Assembly (NCBI GenBank): GCA_002305335.1
Contig: DBQR01000015.1
Location: 45,941 to 64,261, forward strand
Direction: 5' to 3'
Origin: Clostridiales bacterium UBA1389
GTDB lineage: Bacteria > Bacillota > Clostridia > Oscillospirales > CAG-382
Length of the DNA: 18,321 nt
Part shown: piece after piece, positions 15,109 to 18,321 of the stretch
How positions within the stretch are numbered: position 1 is the stretch's first letter
How the letters are laid out: each line of letters opens with the position of its first letter
Made by a program: the position numbers and the translations under genes
Notes under the pieces: generated by a model
Told to the model about the DNA's origin: nothing
Database searches by the model: none
Seen by the model: the letters and a program-made list of their open reading frames with translations, nothing else

Positions 15109-15137
15109 TTGAAAAATATCGAAAAAAGATATACAAT
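15109..15137 (+). promoter_or_regulatory. Promoter of the ion transporter gene
   Basis: TTGAAA (15109-15114) and TACAAT (15132-15137) are separated by 17 bases, about 70 bases before the TTG start of the transporter. Confidence 0.7.
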
Positions 15138-15205
15138 AATAAAGATAACACTTAAACGGGAAAAACAATAAATCCTGTAAATAAACGACGAAGGATGTAT
15201 AACAA

Positions 15206-16477
15206 TTGATTTTAGCGCTTGTATTGTTTCTTGTAACCTATGTGCTTTTGCTTGTGCTCCCCAAGTACAGGGCGTATGTGGCACTGGCATCAGCCGCACT
15301 GTTCGTTATACTCGGCATACTGCCGTTGGGTAAGGTATTTTCATCGGTTGACTGGAATGTCATTATGATGATAGCGGGAACAATGGGGGTTGTTTCCTTG
15401 TTTATCGAATCCAAAATGCCCTCCCTACTGGCGGATATTATTATCGCCAGAACCCCCAACGTAAAATGGGCGATAATATCCCTGTCCCTTTTTGCGGCGA
15501 TAATCTCCGCCTTCGTCGATAATGTGGCGACGGTGCTTATGGTCGCCCCCGTTGCCCTGAATATTTCAAGGAAACTTAACACCTCGCCGGTATACGGCAT
15601 AATCGCCATTGCCATTGCCTCCAACCTTCAGGGGGCGGCCACGCTGGTGGGGGACACCACTTCCATCCTTTTAAGCGGCCATGCCGGACTTGACTTCCTT
15701 GACTTCTTTGTCTATAAGGGAAAACCGGGTATGTTCTGGGTGGTTCAGGTAGGGGCTGTTGCCTCCACATTGGTGCTTTTATGGGTATTCCGGAAGGAAA
15801 AACAAAAAATCGACATAAAAGACAAAACATTGGTTACCGATTATTTTCCCACCGTTCTGCTTGCGGGAACAATTCTTCTGCTTATTGCCGCCTCCTTTAT
15901 CCCCGAAGGCAAAAAGCCGGAAACCATAAACGGTTTAATCTGCATGGGGCTTATGGCTATCGGTATTATTCGGGAAATTATCAAGAATAAAAACTATGAA
16001 GGATTAATAAGGACAGTCAAGGAAATAGACTATTTTACCCTGCTGCTGTTAAGCGGTCTGTTTATTGTAATAAGCGGAATAACCGAAGCGGGGGTTGTGG
16101 ATGAAATCTCCAAAATTTTCGTTAAGGTAAGCGGGAACAACGTCTTCTTAATGTATACACTAATTGTCTGGGCGTCGGTGCTGTTTTCCGCTTTTATAGA
16201 CAATATTCCCTATGTGGCGACCATGCTTCCAGTAACGGGAAAAATCGCGGCGCTGATGGGGGTTGACCCCACATTGCTTTACTTCGGCCTTCTTGCCGGA
16301 GCCACCTTGGGCGGCAACCTGACCCCAATAGGGGCTTCCGCCAATATAACCGGACTGGGCATACTCAAAAAAGAAGGCTATGAGGTTTCCGCAAAGGAAT
16401 TCATGAAAATAAGCGTTCCCTTTACCCTTGCCGCCGTACTGTCGGGGTATATTCTGGTATGGATTATCTGGAGATAA
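15206..16477 (+). CDS. ArsB/NhaD-superfamily (ion transporter superfamily) permease
   Basis: This 423-aa membrane protein with about eleven or twelve hydrophobic segments is of the ArsB/NhaD/CitM ion transporter class. It shows the internal two-fold repeat of the superfamily: AFVDNVATV (102-110) matches AFIDNIPYVATM (329-340), and SNLQGAATLVGD (139-150) matches LGGNLTPIGASAN (368-380). The Asp-Asn pairs and the glycine-rich turns are where substrate and coupling ion are expected to bind. The substrate may be a dicarboxylate, arsenite, or sodium/proton exchange; the sequence alone does not decide, and no arsenic genes are nearby. The start is TTG, because an in-frame stop lies immediately before it and AAGGA sits 10 bases upstream. 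A lipoprotein nucleotidase follows after 47 bases. Confidence 0.85.
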   Translation: MILALVLFLVTYVLLLVLPKYRAYVALASAALFVILGILPLGKVFSSVDWNVIMMIAGTMGVVSLFIESKMPSLLADIIIARTPNVKWAIISLSLFAAIISAFVDNVATVLMVAPVALNISRKLNTSPVYGIIAIAIASNLQGAATLVGDTTSILLSGHAGLDFLDFFVYKGKPGMFWVVQVGAVASTLVLLWVFRKEKQKIDIKDKTLVTDYFPTVLLAGTILLLIAASFIPEGKKPETINGLICMGLMAIGIIREIIKNKNYEGLIRTVKEIDYFTLLLLSGLFIVISGITEAGVVDEISKIFVKVSGNNVFLMYTLIVWASVLFSAFIDNIPYVATMLPVTGKIAALMGVDPTLLYFGLLAGATLGGNLTPIGASANITGLGILKKEGYEVSAKEFMKISVPFTLAAVLSGYILVWIIWR

Positions 16478-16524
16478 TAAACGGATTTTAATAAATTAAA
16501 ATTTCACCGCAAAAGGAGTTTTAT

Positions 16525-18192
16525 ATGAGAAAGCTTACAGCTTTGGTTCTGACACTGCTTTTGTTATTCGGTTTGATATCCTGCCAAAAACCTTTAACAC
16601 CATCAGAACAGTCCTCGGAGGTAAATATAGTTGCCGAAAATGACATAATAATTCTGTTTACAAGCGACGTTCATTCCGCCGTGGATTCCGGTTGGACCTA
16701 TTCCGGCATAGACGTTATCAGAAGGGAACTTATTAAAAAGGGAAACAAGGTCGTTCTGGTGGATAACGGGGATTCGGTGCAGGGGGAGGTCCTTGCCACC
16801 ATGACCGACGGCGAGGCAATCATTAAGCTTATGAACGCCGTGGGCTATGACATTGCCATTATGGGTAACCATGAGTTCGATTACGGCATGGATAAATTCT
16901 TCGAACTTGTGGAAATGGCGGATTTCCCCTATATAAGCTGTAACTTCAACCGACAGGGGGAACCGGTTTTCGAATCCTATGTTATAAAAGAAATCGGTGG
17001 TGTAAAGCTTGCTTTCGTGGGTATAACCACTCCCTGGACCCTTAAAAGCTCCACCCCCAAATACTTTATGGACGACAGGGGAAACTACATATACGGCTTT
17101 ATGCAGGGGGATGACGGCAAAAGTCTGTATTCCGCCGTTCAGAAGGCGGTGGACGACGCCAGAGCCGAAGGGGCGGACTATGTGATAGCCATGGCTCATT
17201 TAGGAAACGAAGCGGAGCTTTCCCCCTACACCTATGCCGACATTCTTTCCAACACCACCGGTATCGACGCCCTTGTCGACGGCCATTCCCACGATACCGA
17301 CAGGGTGGAAATGAAAAACAAAGCCGGCGAAACGGTGTACCGCATCGCCTGCGGCACAAAGCTGGAAGCGGTGGGTTATGTCCGTATAACTCCCGAAGGG
17401 GAAATTGCCACCGGTCTTTACAGATGGCAGAATAGCGAAAACGCCGTTTTGGTCTTAGGGCTTGAATCGTATCTGAATAAAGCGATAGCCGACGCCAAAA
17501 ACGAATTAAGCAAAGCTTTGTCCCAGGTGGTTGCCAAAAGCAACGTGGATCTCCTGATTAACGACCCCGGCACCGGCGTCCGCCTTGTAAGGAACCAGGA
17601 AACCGCCATAGGCAATCTGTGCGCCGACGCCTTTCGCTATGTTTCGGGGGCGGATATCGCCTTTGCAAACGGGGGCGGGGTAAGAAACGACATATTGAAG
17701 GGGGACATCACCAAAGAGGATATTTTAAAGGTGCATCCCTTCGGGAATATGCTCTGCGTCTGCGAGGCCACCGGGCAGGAAATCCTTGACGCCCTTGAAT
17801 TCAGCGCGAGCGCCTGGCCTTCAGAAACCGGCGGGTGGATCTGCCCTTCGGGTATAAGCTATGAAATACATACATATATCCCATCGGGCGTGGTTAGGGA
17901 CGAAAACGGTATGTTCGTTAAGGTTGATGGGGAATACCGGGTTAAAAACGTCTTAGTGGGCGGCCAATCCCTTGACCTGAATAAAACCTATACCCTTGCG
18001 GCCCATAACTATATGCTCCAGAACATGGGGGACGGTTATACCATGTTTACCGACAACGTTTACACCCAGGACTGCGTAATGATTGACAATCAGGTGCTGA
18101 TTACCTACATCACCGAAGGCCTTAAGGGGGTAATCGGCGAGGAATATGCCGAACCCCAAGGCAGGATAACCTTTGTGGAGGAACAGCCTTAA
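16525..18192 (+). CDS. 5'-nucleotidase / cyclic phosphodiesterase family lipoprotein
   Basis: This 555-aa surface lipoprotein has a signal peptide and a lipobox LISC with the lipidated Cys at residue 20. The calcineurin-like metallophosphatase domain (about 40-300) shows D48 and H50 in TSDVH, D83 in DNGD, N115-H116 in GNHEF, H225 in MAHLG and H254/H256 in DGHSHD, a full set of two-metal ligands. The C-terminal nucleotide-binding domain (about 335-550) shows the N365 region (AIGNLCADAF) and NGGGVRND (382-389). This is the UshA/YfkN-type architecture, which releases phosphate and nucleoside from extracellular 5'-nucleotides or 2',3'-cyclic nucleotides. The start has an AAAGGAG ribosome site 6 bases upstream. 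No separate promoter is obvious in the 47-base gap, so it may share a transcript with the permease. Confidence 0.92.
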   Translation: MRKLTALVLTLLLLFGLISCQKPLTPSEQSSEVNIVAENDIIILFTSDVHSAVDSGWTYSGIDVIRRELIKKGNKVVLVDNGDSVQGEVLATMTDGEAIIKLMNAVGYDIAIMGNHEFDYGMDKFFELVEMADFPYISCNFNRQGEPVFESYVIKEIGGVKLAFVGITTPWTLKSSTPKYFMDDRGNYIYGFMQGDDGKSLYSAVQKAVDDARAEGADYVIAMAHLGNEAELSPYTYADILSNTTGIDALVDGHSHDTDRVEMKNKAGETVYRIACGTKLEAVGYVRITPEGEIATGLYRWQNSENAVLVLGLESYLNKAIADAKNELSKALSQVVAKSNVDLLINDPGTGVRLVRNQETAIGNLCADAFRYVSGADIAFANGGGVRNDILKGDITKEDILKVHPFGNMLCVCEATGQEILDALEFSASAWPSETGGWICPSGISYEIHTYIPSGVVRDENGMFVKVDGEYRVKNVLVGGQSLDLNKTYTLAAHNYMLQNMGDGYTMFTDNVYTQDCVMIDNQVLITYITEGLKGVIGEEYAEPQGRITFVEEQP

Positions 18193-18321
18193 TTAATTTA
18201 TAGATGTTTCATATTTTAGCGAGGAAGGCAGATATATTTAAAAGCCTTCCCCTTAGGGTAGCGGGTGTTAGATATCGGAAATGATAACAACCTGAAGCGT
18301 AATAAATAAAAGCGAGCCGAA
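18193..18321. other. Intergenic sequence at the window end
   Basis: No gene is supported here. GGAAGGC (18223-18229) and GCCTTCC (18244-18250) form a 7-bp inverted repeat with a 14-base AT-rich loop. It is not followed by a T run, so it is at best a weak terminator for the nucleotidase gene. Confidence 0.35.

Noticed and set aside
1..18321. CRISPR arrays, tRNA or rRNA genes, insertion sequences and phage genes
   Set aside because: I looked for regularly spaced repeats, tRNA-like clover segments, transposase motifs and terminal inverted repeats on both strands and found none that hold up.

Overview
The window looks like chromosomal DNA of a low-to-mid GC member of the Firmicutes, most likely a Clostridia/Oscillospirales-type anaerobe. 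Evidence for this is strong AGGAGG-type ribosome sites, occasional TTG starts, promoters close to TTGACA-17-TATAAT, short intergenic gaps and the gene families present (ECF transporter, heterodimeric ABC exporter, OmpR-type two-component pair). The species call is inference only. No tRNA, rRNA, CRISPR array, transposase or phage gene is visible.

Region 1 (about 42-6329, minus strand) is one corrinoid (vitamin B12) acquisition operon. In transcription order it has a consensus promoter, a cobalamin riboswitch, and a 96-aa basic protein resembling the homing-endonuclease-associated repeat. Next come a secreted membrane-anchored protein with a DUF4430/transcobalamin-beta-like domain, and a 554-aa protein joining an alpha/alpha-barrel (prenyltransferase-like repeats, as in intrinsic factor and transcobalamin) to a C-terminal DUF4430 domain through a two-helix membrane hairpin. 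The last three genes are an EcfT-like transmembrane subunit, a fused double ECF ATPase and an ECF S component; a hairpin terminator follows. The genes overlap or nearly touch, so they are probably translationally coupled. The simplest reading is that surface intrinsic-factor-like proteins trap corrinoid and pass it to an ECF importer, all repressed by cobalamin through the riboswitch. This is the most interesting part of the window.

Region 2 (about 6357-8270, plus strand) starts from a divergent promoter and holds a 130-aa protein of unknown function and a CCA-adding tRNA nucleotidyltransferase, closed by a terminator.

Region 3 (8308-10598) is a two-component system: an OmpR/PhoB-type response regulator and a membrane histidine kinase. 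The kinase is broken by an apparent one-base loss in a G run inside its ATP-binding domain. A strong terminator follows.

Region 4 (10651-14959) is a MarR-type regulator followed by two half-transporter ABC exporter genes. Their asymmetric catalytic motifs mark them as a heterodimeric exporter (TM287/288, LmrCD or BmrCD type). A nine-codon open frame with a good ribosome site sits between the second ABC gene and the terminator.

Region 5 (15109-18192) is an ArsB/NhaD-superfamily ion transporter and a 5'-nucleotidase-family lipoprotein that may share a transcript. The last 130 bases hold no gene I can support.
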